In this document: positions 56,166-64,000 of the stretch, one piece after another
Position numbering within the stretch: the stretch's first letter is position 1
How the letters are laid out: every line of letters starts with the position of its first letter
Assembly (NCBI RefSeq): GCF_006658505.1
Contig: NZ_VFUZ01000007.1
Coordinates: forward strand, 186,001-250,000
DNA from: Mesorhizobium sp. B2-4-15
GTDB lineage: Bacteria > Pseudomonadota > Alphaproteobacteria > Rhizobiales > Rhizobiaceae
Direction: 5' to 3'
Length of the DNA: 64,000 nt
The notes under the pieces: model-generated
The model's database searches: none
What the model was told of the DNA's origin: nothing
What the model saw: the letters and a program-made list of their open reading frames with translations, nothing else
Position numbers and translations under genes: made by a program

Positions 56166-56834
56166 TCAGAATTCGAAAGCATGCTCACGTTCGAATCCCG
56201 GTAGTGGCTTAATTGCCGCATTAAATGCCCTTCTTCCGGTTACAATCCCCCCAGATTTGAAAAATAGTCGCGCCATGCCGGAATTGCCCTGTCCTTCCAC
56301 CGCGACGAGGCGACCTCCTTCGGCGAGCTGGTCGAGCAGCGTTGCCGGCACTTTCGCGACGCTGCCGCCGACGAAAATGACATCATAGGGTGCCGCGGCG
56401 GCGTGGCCTTGCGCCAGCGGCCCCTGGACCACGGTCACATTGCCGCAGCCAAGCGATGACAGTAACGATTCGGCGGTTTCGGCCAGCGTCGATTCGCTTT
56501 CGAGCGCCACGACAGACCTTGCCAGCCGTGACAGGATGGCCGAGGCGTAGCCCGTGCCGCAGCCGACATCGAGCGCCGAATCGGCCGAACTGATCCCGGC
56601 CAGTTGCATCAGTTTGGCCAGCGGCGAAGGTTCCATGAGGTAGCGAGCGCCATTGGCGCCGTCCGCGATGCGGATATCCTCGTCGATATAGGCGAGATCG
56701 CGCTGGGCAGTGCCGACGAAAATCTCGCGCGGCACGAAAAGCATGGCTTCCAGCAGCGGTGCGCTGGTGACGTCGGTGGTGCGAACCTGACCGTCGACCA
56801 TCTTGACCCGACGTTCGGAAAAATCAGCGTTCAT
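56166..56834 (-). CDS. second protein-L-isoaspartate methyltransferase-like protein
   Basis: SAM enzyme of 222 residues in the PIMT family. Motif I is ALDVGCGTGYASAI, and the N-terminal part contains MVDGQVRTTDVTS and VPREIF. Its N-terminal substrate region differs from Pcm at 29568, and the repair substrate specificity is uncertain. The pair PIMT-like/tolC is conserved in many alphaproteobacteria. Start at 56834 (MNADFSERR). It lies next to tRNA-Cys. Confidence 0.85.
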   Translation of the reverse strand: MNADFSERRVKMVDGQVRTTDVTSAPLLEAMLFVPREIFVGTAQRDLAYIDEDIRIADGANGARYLMEPSPLAKLMQLAGISSADSALDVGCGTGYASAILSRLARSVVALESESTLAETAESLLSSLGCGNVTVVQGPLAQGHAAAAPYDVIFVGGSVAKVPATLLDQLAEGGRLVAVEGQGNSGMARLFFKSGGIVTGRRAFNAAIKPLPGFEREHAFEF

Positions 56835-56923
56835 GTCCCAACCAATCGCTTGCCGCGCCAAAACCGCGGTTCATTTCGACCGGAACTTCAAGCTCCTGCG
56901 CTGGCGCGCGGGAGCCCGGGCAT

Positions 56924-56997
56924 TGGAGGCCTCGCCCGGAATCGAACCGGGGTGCAAGGATTTGCAGTCCTCTGCGTAACCACTCCGCCACGAGGCC
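56924..56997 (-). tRNA. tRNA-Cys(GCA)
   Basis: Full cloverleaf of 74 nt with acceptor GGCCTCG/CGAGGCC, D-arm GGAGTGGTTA, anticodon loop containing GCA (GGACTGCAAATCC), T-arm GGTTCGATTCC and encoded CCA. The intact acceptor and CCA argue for a functional gene. Confidence 0.96.
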
Positions 56998-57000
56998 TCG

Positions 57001-57498
57001 TTGCTCCCGGCGTTCCACCCGGTTCCAATAGGTTGCGGCGAAAATGCCGTCAAGCGGCCACCGCGCATTCCGCGCGGTTTCCCTCTGCATCAATCCAACC
57101 TCCGCATGCAACGTCGCGGACCACTGCGCCCACAACACACGTTAGTATCTCATTATGTATAGCAGGCGATGACGAGAAACTCCAAGGCCCGGCCGCCGTT
57201 GAGGAATGAGGAGGACCGCCCATGAGACCGGCAAGCCTGAACACCGCGACAGATGCTTGGGACGGCTTGCCGCGACCAGGATGCGAGGAATTGCTGCGTC
57301 ACGCCATCGACTGTATCGCGATAGAAGCACCAGCCGGCCTTCGCCACGCGACCGCGAGGGCCTCGCTTCCGCCGCCGCCGTCTCAAGCAGATTCGCGGGG
57401 ATCTGGAAAGAAGCGCAGGCCGTAGAACCGAATCGCGAAAATCTGCAGGCCGGGCATAACGCCGACAAGCGCGGCGCGGTCAAAGGCGCGCCTGCCGT
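57001..57498. other. low-information intergenic region
   Basis: About 500 bases with no strongly supported gene. One short open frame with a good ribosome site is listed separately. The region upstream of tRNA-Cys should carry its promoter on the minus strand, but I could not single out a -35/-10 pair. Confidence 0.4.
57222..57425 (+). CDS. possible small protein, unrecognised
   Basis: Frame of 67 codons starting at an ATG with GAGGAGG 8 nt upstream, the main support. The product (start MRPASLNTATDAWDGLP) is Arg/Pro-rich toward its end and matches nothing I know. An overlapping frame starting at 57206 is equally open. Treat as tentative. Confidence 0.25.
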   Translation: MRPASLNTATDAWDGLPRPGCEELLRHAIDCIAIEAPAGLRHATARASLPPPPSQADSRGSGKKRRP

Positions 57499-57759
57499 TC
57501 AATCCGGCCGTCGCCGCCGCTCCCACCAGACGACGAAACGGCGACGATGGCGGCGCATCATGGCGAATTCATAGGAGAGCACCAGCAATCCGAGCGGCAC
57601 CATCCAGAAGCCCAAGATAGGCAGAAACCCGAGAATGCCGCCGATGGTCAAAAGGATACCGATCGTGATTCTGAGGCCGCGCGAACGCGGCATGGTGAAC
57701 TCCCGCCCGAAAACCGAGATCTTTCGCGCCGGTACCCGGTTTTCGTCTGCTGCCGTCAT
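57499..57759 (-). CDS. small PGPGW-like transmembrane protein
   Basis: Protein of 86 residues: a basic N-terminus with FGREFTMPRSRGLR, two membrane helices (ITIGILLTIGGILGFLPILG and WMVPLGLLVLSYEF), then a very basic tail (RRHRRRFVVWWERRRR). The helix hairpin with central Gly/Pro recalls PGPGW-type small membrane proteins common in Rhizobiales. Start at 57759 (MTAADENRV). Function unknown. Confidence 0.72.
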   Translation of the reverse strand: MTAADENRVPARKISVFGREFTMPRSRGLRITIGILLTIGGILGFLPILGFWMVPLGLLVLSYEFAMMRRHRRRFVVWWERRRRPD

Positions 57760-57922
57760 CGCCAATGGCTGCCCTCTGGTGATTCGAGAATGCCTGCTTA
57801 CGAAAGCCGCGACCGCCATTTCGGTTCCGCGCCGGTCGCCAGACGGCTAATATGAGAGCGGACACCGCCGATTGCGAGAAAGCGCCGCGTGAAAAAGTCT
57901 CGTAAAAATACGAAATGCTTCT

Positions 57923-57951
57923 TTGCAAAGCCGAAAAGGGTTTGCTATAGG
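57923..57951 (+). promoter_or_regulatory. sigma-70-type promoter of tRNA-Asn
   Basis: TTGCAA (57923-57928), a 17-bp spacer and TATAGG (57946-57951) lie 27 bp before the tRNA, with transcription expected near 57958. Spacing and sequence fit the alphaproteobacterial housekeeping consensus. Confidence 0.65.
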
Positions 57952-57978
57952 CTGCGCCACTTGCTGAAGAGCCTCTGT

Positions 57979-58053
57979 TCCCCGGTAGCTCAGTGGTAGA
58001 GCAACCGGCTGTTAACCGGTTGGTCGCTGGTTCGAATCCGGCCCGGGGAGCCA
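57979..58053 (+). tRNA. tRNA-Asn(GUU)
   Basis: Seventy-five-nt cloverleaf with acceptor TCCCCGG/CCGGGGA, D-arm AGCTCAGTGGTAGAGC, anticodon loop CTGTTAAC giving GTT, T-arm GGTTCGAATCC and encoded CCA. Confidence 0.97.
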
Positions 58054-58208
58054 ACATTCCAAGCATTTGAGAGTTTCGGCGCAACAAGCACGGCTGCCGG
58101 CCGCTGTTTTCCGGCGGCTTGCCTCGCTGCATCGTGACAGCGCGACCATTGCGGAACTGCATCACAAGATGCGACTTTGCTGATAGGACGTGCCGCGAGG
58201 ATGCCGCC

Positions 58209-58502
58209 ATGTCGCTACGCAAGATCGTGCTCTGCGCGGCAGCGATGACGATTGCCGCTACAAGTTTCGCCAGCGCCCGACCGGACACGCGCAAGATGAC
58301 TTGCGCACAAACCCAGGCACTCATCCAGAGCCAGCATGCAACGGTGCTGACCACCGGGCCAAACACCTACGATCGCTATGTCCGCCAATTCGGCAATGAA
58401 TGCGACGCTCCTTACGTGCCGATGGTTGCCTATGTTCCGACGAGTGACCGTCAATGCATGGTCTATCGATGCGATGAGCCCTCACCCATGGTTCCGAACT
58501 GA
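58209..58502 (+). CDS. small secreted cysteine-containing protein
   Basis: Protein of 97 residues with a signal peptide (IVLCAAAMTIAATSFASA) and a short domain with conserved-looking cysteines (MTCAQTQAL, NECDAPY, RQCMVYRCDE). The ATG at 58209 has GAGG 9 nt upstream. It resembles small secreted proteins common in Mesorhizobium genomes, but no function is known to me. It may be a host-associated factor; that is speculation. Confidence 0.7.
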   Translation: MSLRKIVLCAAAMTIAATSFASARPDTRKMTCAQTQALIQSQHATVLTTGPNTYDRYVRQFGNECDAPYVPMVAYVPTSDRQCMVYRCDEPSPMVPN

Positions 58503-58792
58503 TCGGCGGATTGCCCGCGGGTGACCCGTACAGAACGTCCGCCGGTCGTTTAGGGGCCTCTTGGGTTCTGGATACAGGGCAGTATCGAACGACCTTGAGG
58601 CTGGGATATGCCACAGCGCTGGCATGGATGCGGGAGACGTAAATCTCAGCCGGCATCGAGTTCATCCCGGAGAATGGCGGTGCAGGGATGAGGCTGCGCG
58701 AGGATCGACCGCCAAACGCTTCCGATAGGGCCTGCTTGCGCGCGCGCTCAAGTTGCGCGAATATGCAACCGGGGATTGGGGAGGCTCCGAAG

Positions 58793-59092
58793 ATGGCGAT
58801 CTATCTTGTCAAAGAAATGGACATGAACAAAGTCCTGGCCGTGCATCAGGCGCGTGCCATCAGTCCGTTGAAGGCCGCGTCCAAGGCCGTGGGCCGTGAC
58901 GTCACCTTGCGAACCTGGAAGAGAAAATGGGTTCGTGTCACAGACGAAAATCGTGGAAGAGTTTTTGCATTCAGCTTCGCCGACAAGGTGGGGCTGGGTA
59001 TGGAGGATGACCCTAAACAGCCGGGCGGCACTTCCACCGACCTTTGTGCAAACAATTCCATAAGCGTTCTCCCCGGTGGCGCGAGCGTCTGA
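58793..59092 (+). CDS. small hypothetical protein
   Basis: Protein of 99 residues starting MAIYLVKEMDMNKVLAVHQ. The first half looks like a compact alpha/beta module (QARAISPLKAASKAVGRDVTLRTW), and the C-terminus is short and polar. GGAGG lies 9 nt before the ATG, deciding the start over the longer frame. Family not recognised. The YLVK...VHQARAISPLKAASKA pattern recalls short rhizobial proteins of unknown function. Confidence 0.55.
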   Translation: MAIYLVKEMDMNKVLAVHQARAISPLKAASKAVGRDVTLRTWKRKWVRVTDENRGRVFAFSFADKVGLGMEDDPKQPGGTSTDLCANNSISVLPGGASV

Positions 59093-60421
59093 CTTCGCGA
59101 GACTGAAGTCGTCGAGCGCTTTCGAAAGGGTGCTTGCGTGCGCCCTAAATGGCCCCAGCATCCCCGAGGGACACTTGGGCAAGCAAATGCTTTGGGAGCA
59201 CTGTCCTCATAAGAGTTGGCACGATCTCCACGACCGGCTCGATAAGTAGCGCGCAGTCTATGGAGATATCGCGGGAGCAATGTGAATTAACCTTTGCTCG
59301 GTCCGGAATGGTTGCGGTGGATCTCAACTCGCCAGATTTCGAATTGACCGTGCTATCGCCGCCTGATCTCGATCGGTAGAAACCCGTCCAGCGGGGAACT
59401 GAGCGGGTAATTGCTCCCGGGAGGATACTTGCACATGGCCGCCGCGAGCACGTCTACCGTTCACGAGGCACAAGCCCGACTTTGACCGGTTGCCATGGGA
59501 AGCTGGATACAAAGCCGCGGAACGAAATCCTAGGAGGAAGCCCGCCGGGCGAAGACCCAACCACCTCAAGCCCGGCGAGCCTACAACCTGATCGGAAGTG
59601 CGCGATCAGGACCGGGGTCAACCGGCAGCGATTTCGGTGCAAGACGGATGCCGGTGTCTTTGTATCGAAATGAAACAGATATTGATTGGAAAACGCCTCT
59701 GCGGTGTTCTTATGCGGGATTGCTAATATTACGCTTCGACTCAGCCGGCAGGCCCTGGCCGGTCAGGCCCGGCGGCCCGTGCTAATTTACCCCAACAGGC
59801 TGTCGGGCCGCTATCGGCATACGATTATTCGAAATGGCCCGCCGCGCGGTGTGCGCGACGGGCCAATGCGCCTGACTAACAACGTGTACGAGGGGGGACA
59901 CTCCTCAACTGGCGCTCCGTAGCGCAATTTCGCACTACACGTATCAGCCTATACGGGCGGCGCATTGCCCTCATCCGTCGATTGGATGACGCGCGCCAAT
60001 ATAGATTAGATAACACTAATGTCGCCGGTGACTCACACCACCGGTGCAGCTCGGCAGCCTCCGCCACACACCCAACCTGACGTCGGTTGCCGAGCTGGCC
60101 TTTCAACGTCAGCGCCAGCCCGCGATCGCGCCGCCGCCACCTGCGGTCAAATTCGGCAACGGGCTGGAAGCCGAGATCGAAACCATCAGCGATTGGTGCT
60201 TCCAACGATTGGCGCCTCGGCAATTGCAACGCCATTGGGTCTGGGTTGAGCGGCCTTCGCGTTCGCCCTCAAACGACGAAACTGGGAAAGGGCGAGCAAC
60301 AGGAGATTGATCGCGGTCCGTCGTAGATGCTTGTCCGCCCGGTTCCAAGCCTCTGCCGAAGGGCGACGCGCTTGCGCGCAAGTGCCCACCGCGCGATGGT
60401 GGCGAGGCTTCGGGAGGAATC
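59093..60421. other. 1.3-kb region without a convincing gene
   Basis: Short frames occur on both strands but lack ribosome sites and recognisable products. Several GC-rich inverted repeats are present, for example TGGCCCG paired with CGGGCCA around 59839-59871. The stretch 59690-60030 is patchy in base composition. It may be decayed accessory DNA; I see no transposase, integrase or tRNA fragment in it. Confidence 0.4.
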
Positions 60422-60853
60422 ATGCGGAAAATCTTGATACCGGCACTACTGGTCGCGGCCGCGCTTTATGCAACCGGCGCCCTTGCGCTGGACAGCGCCG
60501 GAACCCCGGTGGTTGTCACTCCGCTTGCCTCACGCACGGCAACCGCTTCCGGCCAGCCGATCACGCTGCCGCAGAAGAATGTCCAGGTGCTGGTGTCGAC
60601 CTACGACATCGCGCCGGGGGCGACCCTGCCGGTGCACCGGCACCCCTTCCCCCGCTACGCCTATGTCGAGGCCGGCACTTTGAAGGTCACCAATGTCGAG
60701 ACCGGCAACAGCAACACCTACAAGACAGGCGATTTCATCATAGAAATGATCGGCCAGTGGCATCAGGCCACCAATGTCGGCGACGGCCCGGTCAAGCTCC
60801 TGGTGATCGATCAGGTCGAGGAGGGCGCCAAGAATACGGAATTGCGTCAGTAG
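60422..60853 (+). CDS. secreted cupin-domain protein
   Basis: Periplasmic single-cupin protein of 143 residues with a signal peptide (cleavage after ALA at 22). Motif 1 gives His72 and His74 (PVHRHPFPRYAYVEAG), and motif 2 His114 (GQWHQATN). The usual Glu ligand of motif 1 appears to be replaced by Arg78, so metal binding may differ. GGGAGGAATC precedes the ATG. The substrate is unknown. Confidence 0.85.
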   Translation: MRKILIPALLVAAALYATGALALDSAGTPVVVTPLASRTATASGQPITLPQKNVQVLVSTYDIAPGATLPVHRHPFPRYAYVEAGTLKVTNVETGNSNTYKTGDFIIEMIGQWHQATNVGDGPVKLLVIDQVEEGAKNTELRQ

Positions 60854-60953
60854 CTACCAAGCCACGCCCGGAAAGCGGGAAGGCAAGCGCCACACGTCTT
60901 CCCGTACCCTCATGGGCAACCGCCCTGCCCCCGGGGACGCTTGAACTCGTCCG

Positions 60954-61409
60954 TCAGCCCCAGGCGCCGACCATCTGTCGTGTGGCCGCGTTCAGCCGGT
61001 TGAAGGCGTTGATCAGGGCGATCTGGATAACCAAGGCAGCGAGCGCTTTTTCGTCATAGTGCCGCGCGGCTTCATCCCAGACATCATCCGGCACGGCATC
61101 GGGGCGGTCGGCGAGCCTCGTTCCGGCCTCGGCCAGGGCGAGTGCCGCGCGTTCGGCATCGGTGAAGTACGGCGTCTCGCGCCATACCGACAGCGCAAAG
61201 ATACGCTCGTCCTTCTCCCCGGCATTCTTCAGTTCGCGCGCATGCATGTCGACGCAGACGGCGCAGTTGTTGATCTGGCTGGCGCGCAGATGGATGAGCT
61301 TGCGCGTCACATAGGGCACGTCGGCCGCCTCGGTCGACTTGTCCAGCGCCAGCAGTGCCTGCAGGGCGCCAGGAATGAGCATCACCGGGTTCTTGATTCT
61401 CGCCTGCAT
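60954..61409 (-). CDS. carboxymuconolactone decarboxylase / AhpD-like protein
   Basis: Helical CMD-fold protein of 151 residues with a redox-type CxxC (Cys49 and Cys52, NNCAVCVDMHA) and His56. Members with this motif act as peroxidase-coupled reductants; ring-cleavage decarboxylases lack it. An antioxidant role is likely. Convergent with the cupin gene and followed upstream by an AHSA1-type gene on the same strand. Confidence 0.88.
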   Translation of the reverse strand: MQARIKNPVMLIPGALQALLALDKSTEAADVPYVTRKLIHLRASQINNCAVCVDMHARELKNAGEKDERIFALSVWRETPYFTDAERAALALAEAGTRLADRPDAVPDDVWDEAARHYDEKALAALVIQIALINAFNRLNAATRQMVGAWG

Positions 61410-61519
61410 GGTCTTCTCCTTCGAAGTGCTTGGTCAGGGCGCGTTTTTCCGACCCGGGCGGAGCGTGTCCAGGCTTGGAATTTGACGAAGATGGTCGGCT
61501 GCGCCGGCTGTCGGCTGGG

Positions 61520-61951
61520 CTATCCGCCCTTCTTGGCGGCCACCTGCTCGAGCCGTTCGAGAATTCGCGGCCAGCCGCTTCCCATGCCGATATAGCCCCG
61601 CTCGTCGGCGGGCCGGAATCCCGATTGCTCCATCCGCACCCGAGTCGCCGGGCCTTCGGGCGTCAGCGACCACGTAACCACGGTTTTCAACCCGCTGTCC
61701 GATTCCGTTCCGTCGCCCCAACTATAGGCCAGCAGCCGCGGCGCCTCGATCTTCAGCACCACGCAATTCGTCACGCCGGACCAGCCCGGAACCGGCGCCG
61801 CCCGGAAGGTGAAACGATGCCCCTCTTGCGCAGAAAAGTCATTCTGCATGAGCCATTCGGTGACGAGCGCCGGCACTGTCAATGCGCGCCATATCCTTTC
61901 CGCCGAATAGGGAATCAGCCTTTCGACGACGATCGATTTGGTTTCCGTCAT
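61520..61951 (-). CDS. SRPBCC / AHSA1-type protein
   Basis: Helix-grip (START-like) protein of 143 residues with IVVERLIPYSAERIWRALT at the N-terminus and GWPRILERLEQVAAKK at the end, the layout of Aha1-N-like bacterial proteins. AAAGGAGC precedes the ATG at 61951. These genes are commonly paired with an ArsR regulator; none lies beside it, but operator-like repeats sit just upstream. The ligand is unknown. Confidence 0.85.
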   Translation of the reverse strand: MTETKSIVVERLIPYSAERIWRALTVPALVTEWLMQNDFSAQEGHRFTFRAAPVPGWSGVTNCVVLKIEAPRLLAYSWGDGTESDSGLKTVVTWSLTPEGPATRVRMEQSGFRPADERGYIGMGSGWPRILERLEQVAAKKGG

Positions 61952-61995
61952 GCCTTGCTCCTTTTGTTGTCGTCGCGCCGTGCGTGCGCAATCAA

Positions 61996-62036
61996 TAACC
62001 CGCAAGCTATGGGTTAACTCATAACTCTGCGGTTAT
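61996..62036. promoter_or_regulatory. candidate operator with two inverted repeats
   Basis: Two inverted repeats occur in tandem: TAACCC-N9-GGGTTA (61996-62016) and ATAAC-N6-GTTAT (62021-62036). They lie between the divergent AHSA1-type gene and cutC, in AT-rich DNA. The layout is that of a dimeric regulator of ArsR or similar type. Confidence 0.5.
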
Positions 62037-62151
62037 AAGACTGTCAAGCAGGGAAATGTCATCTGGTCCAAATGGCGGCGCACCGTTCACGCTTTCGCGC
62101 TGCCCGCCCGAGTGCTAGGGCTTTCCACACCATCATGGACTGGATCGCCCC

Positions 62152-62910
62152 TTGACCGCAGAACCTCGCCCGCCGCTGACCGAAATCTGTGTCGAAGGCA
62201 TTGATGGCCTGCTCGCCGCGCAAGCTGCCGGCGCCGACCGGGTCGAACTGTGCGCCAGCCTTGTCGAAGGCGGCATCACGCCGAGCTTCGGCACGGTGCG
62301 CGCCGCGCTGGACCAGGCAACCGTCCCGTTCCACGTCATGGTGCGGCCGCGCGGCGGCGATTTTCTCTACAGCGAGACTGAGTACCGCTCGATGCTCGCC
62401 GATGTCGCCGCGCTGCGTGATCTCGGCGTGCCCGGCGTGGTGTTCGGCTGCCTCAACGCCGACGGCACCATCGACGAGAAGCGCATGGGCGAACTGACCG
62501 AGGCCGCGGGCTCCCTGAACGTCACCTGCCACCGCGCCTTCGACATGACGCGCGATCCGGCCGAAGCGCTGGAAGCGCTGATCCGCTGCAAGATCGGCCG
62601 CGTGCTGACCAGCGGCCAGCGCGACACGGCGATCGAAGGTTTGGCGTTGTTGGCCGATCTGGTGCGGCAGGCCGGCGACCGCATCATCATTCTCGGCTGC
62701 GGCGGCCTCGATCTCGGCAACATCGCCGAGGTGCGCGCAAAGACCGGGCTGGCCGAAATGCATTTCGCCGCCCTCAAGAACGTGCCGAGCGCCATGCGCT
62801 ACCGCAATCCGAAGGTCGGCATGGGCGGCTCCGATCCCGACCGCGAGTACCGCAACACGCTGACCGACACGCCGCTGGTGGCGGCAACGATCGCGGCGGC
62901 CAAGGCATGA
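62152..62910 (+). CDS. cutC: copper homeostasis protein CutC
   Basis: TIM-barrel protein of 252 residues with the family marks EICVEGIDGLLAAQAAGADRVELCASL, MVRPRGGDF, CHRAFDM and RVLTSGQ. Its name reflects an old link to copper tolerance, and the true reaction is unclear. The start appears to be TTG at 62152, because the nearest upstream ATG is in another frame and stops at once. It overlaps the following GNAT gene by 4 bp. Confidence 0.92.
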   Translation: MTAEPRPPLTEICVEGIDGLLAAQAAGADRVELCASLVEGGITPSFGTVRAALDQATVPFHVMVRPRGGDFLYSETEYRSMLADVAALRDLGVPGVVFGCLNADGTIDEKRMGELTEAAGSLNVTCHRAFDMTRDPAEALEALIRCKIGRVLTSGQRDTAIEGLALLADLVRQAGDRIIILGCGGLDLGNIAEVRAKTGLAEMHFAALKNVPSAMRYRNPKVGMGGSDPDREYRNTLTDTPLVAATIAAAKA

Positions 62911-63395
62911 CCGCCTCGATAGACCGCATAGCGCAGGACGACGAAGCGGCCATACTGGCGCTCAACAACGAGCATGCCGCGGAATTGTCATGGCTCGAAG
63001 CCGAGCGGCTGTCGTTCCTGCTCGGCGAGGCCTTCTACGCGCGCCGCATTGGCGACCTTGAAGCCTTCATCATGACCTTCGACCAGGACGCGAATTACGA
63101 CAGCCCGAACTTCGTCTGGTTCCGCGAACGCTACGAACGCTTCATTTATGTCGATCGCGTCGTCGTGGCGGCGCATGCAAGGGGCCGTGGCCATGCACGT
63201 CGGCTTTATCAGGACCTGTTCGACCATGCCCGGCGCGCCGGCCACACGCTGGTCACCTGCGAGGTCAACACGGACCCGCCCAACCCCACATCGGATGCCT
63301 TCCACGCCGCCCTTGGCTTTGCCGAAGTGGGCGACGCGGTGATCCATGGCGGCAAGAAAGCGGTACGCTATTACGCCAGGCAGATCGTCGCCTGA
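62907..63395 (+). CDS. GNAT-family N-acetyltransferase
   Basis: Acetyl-CoA-dependent acetyltransferase of 162 residues. The beta4/alpha3 region with VDRVVVAAHARGRG holds the pyrophosphate-binding RGRGHA loop, and FHAALGFAEVGD is the usual late strand-helix. The acceptor substrate is unknown. It is coupled to cutC by ATGA, suggesting a shared transcript. Confidence 0.87.
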   Translation: MTASIDRIAQDDEAAILALNNEHAAELSWLEAERLSFLLGEAFYARRIGDLEAFIMTFDQDANYDSPNFVWFRERYERFIYVDRVVVAAHARGRGHARRLYQDLFDHARRAGHTLVTCEVNTDPPNPTSDAFHAALGFAEVGDAVIHGGKKAVRYYARQIVA

Positions 63396-63462
63396 CCCCT
63401 GTGGCCCTGGCTACATAAAGAAGCAGTACCTAATATAGCGTTCCCCCATCGGAGGATCCGCG

Positions 63463-63954
63463 ATGCCGAGCAATGTCTTCCGCTTCGACGAAAGCTGGCA
63501 CATTCCCGAAGGCACGCCGCAGGAGGTCTGGGAGGTGCTGTCGGACGCTGAATTGCTGCCGCTCTGGTGGGGAGATGTCTACAAGGAGGTGGTGCCGCTC
63601 GACAGGAAGGGCAAGGCGACCATCGGTTCGCGTGCAAGGGCAAGGGCGCGCGGCGCCCTGCCCTATGAGTTGAACTTCATCATGGAGGCGGCGGAACTTG
63701 AACCCGCCCGGCTGGTCGTGGTGAAAACCCTTGGCGATTTCGACGGGTTGTGGCGGGCGGAACTGTCGCCGTCAGACACCGGCACACATGTCCGGTTGAC
63801 CTGGCAAGTCACGGTCGAGAGGCCGATCCTCAAATTCCTCGCCCCGTTGCTGCGACCGGCGTTCGCCTGGAATCATCGCTGGACCACGCCGCGCGGCGAA
63901 GCGGGTCTGCGGCGCTATCTGGTCGAGAAGAAGAAGAAGGGGCGATCCGTTTAG
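63463..63954 (+). CDS. SRPBCC-family (polyketide cyclase/dehydrase-like) protein
   Basis: START-fold protein of 163 residues: [30 protein letters not shown] is the typical opening helix-strand unit, and the end is strongly basic ([12 protein letters not shown]). GGAGGATCCGCG precedes the ATG. The ligand is unknown. Unrelated in sequence to the AHSA1-type protein at 61520 apart from the fold. It follows the GNAT gene by 67 bp. Confidence 0.85.
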   Translation: MPSNVFRFDESWHIPEGTPQEVWEVLSDAELLPLWWGDVYKEVVPLDRKGKATIGSRARARARGALPYELNFIMEAAELEPARLVVVKTLGDFDGLWRAELSPSDTGTHVRLTWQVTVERPILKFLAPLLRPAFAWNHRWTTPRGEAGLRRYLVEKKKKGRSV

Positions 63955-64000
63955 TCTTACCATGAAGGTCGGCCTGCCTCCTGGGCAACCCGGCAGGTCG

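Noticed and set aside
62059..62763. Open frame antisense to cutC
   Set aside because: cutC is clearly coding on the plus strand with full family motifs; the antisense product looks like a composition shadow.

Overview
The window is high-GC, densely coded chromosomal DNA from an alphaproteobacterium, almost certainly a member of the Hyphomicrobiales (Rhizobiales) and most likely Mesorhizobium or a close relative. The reasons are a coxMNOP-type cytochrome oxidase cluster, an ExoR-like Sel1 regulator, a PopZ (DUF2497) protein, paired DUF1127 genes, DUF982 and DUF6074 rhizobial small proteins, a fused SecDF, and dispersed palindromic intergenic elements of rhizobial type. I see no transposase, integrase, phage, plasmid or CRISPR genes. 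This is mainly core genome with small accessory patches.

Layout. 1-1.7 kb holds small rhizobial proteins on the minus strand. 1.9-3.6 kb is map-radC. 3.6-5.1 kb is an accessory patch with a Gly-rich secreted protein, flanked on its right by a decayed second copy of the 3' end of radC. 5.1-13.0 kb is a respiratory island: coxM-coxN-coxO-coxP plus a subunit IV gene, a YbaK-type deacylase, a DUF2189 membrane protein, and ctaB and a cytochrome c on the opposite strand. 13.1-18.3 kb has an exported protein, tig, tRNA-Leu(UAG), a methyltransferase, and a GDYXXLXY/DUF2157 pair. 18.5-19.4 kb has two DUF1127 genes followed by a tandem intergenic repeat of about 177 bp.

19.4-26.6 kb runs trmFO, a sterol-desaturase-type hydroxylase, a squalene/phytoene synthase-like protein, a Mth938-like protein, secDF and yajC. 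26.8-37.3 kb has a DUF815 ATPase and then a long minus-strand set read nagZ-scpA-scpB-tatA-tatB-tatC-serS-surE-pcm-LysM/LytM lipoprotein, with several 1-4 nt overlaps. 37.4-45.7 kb has a 1157-residue SPOR protein, argS and dgt (minus) and erpA, a VOC protein and xth (plus). 46.2-57 kb has the exoR-like gene overlapping ilvD, a FadL-type porin, valS, popZ, tolC, a second PIMT-like gene and tRNA-Cys(GCA). 57.5-64 kb is less dense: tRNA-Asn(GUU), several small secreted proteins, about 1.3 kb without a convincing gene, then a secreted cupin, an AhpD-type protein, an AHSA1-type protein, cutC, a GNAT and another SRPBCC protein.

Functional themes are envelope biogenesis and protein export (SecDF-YajC, TatABC, TolC, NlpD-like lipoprotein, SPOR protein, NagZ), chromosome and pole organisation (ScpAB, PopZ), translation (SerS, ArgS, ValS, three tRNAs, TrmFO, Tig), and respiration. 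No clear new multi-gene system was found. The best leads are the covarying tandem hairpin repeat between DUF1127 and trmFO, the duplicated radC end, the non-canonical start of the VOC gene, palindromic elements inside the tat operon, the NDUFAF3/NDUFAF6-like pair beside secDF, and a candidate operator between the AHSA1-type gene and cutC.
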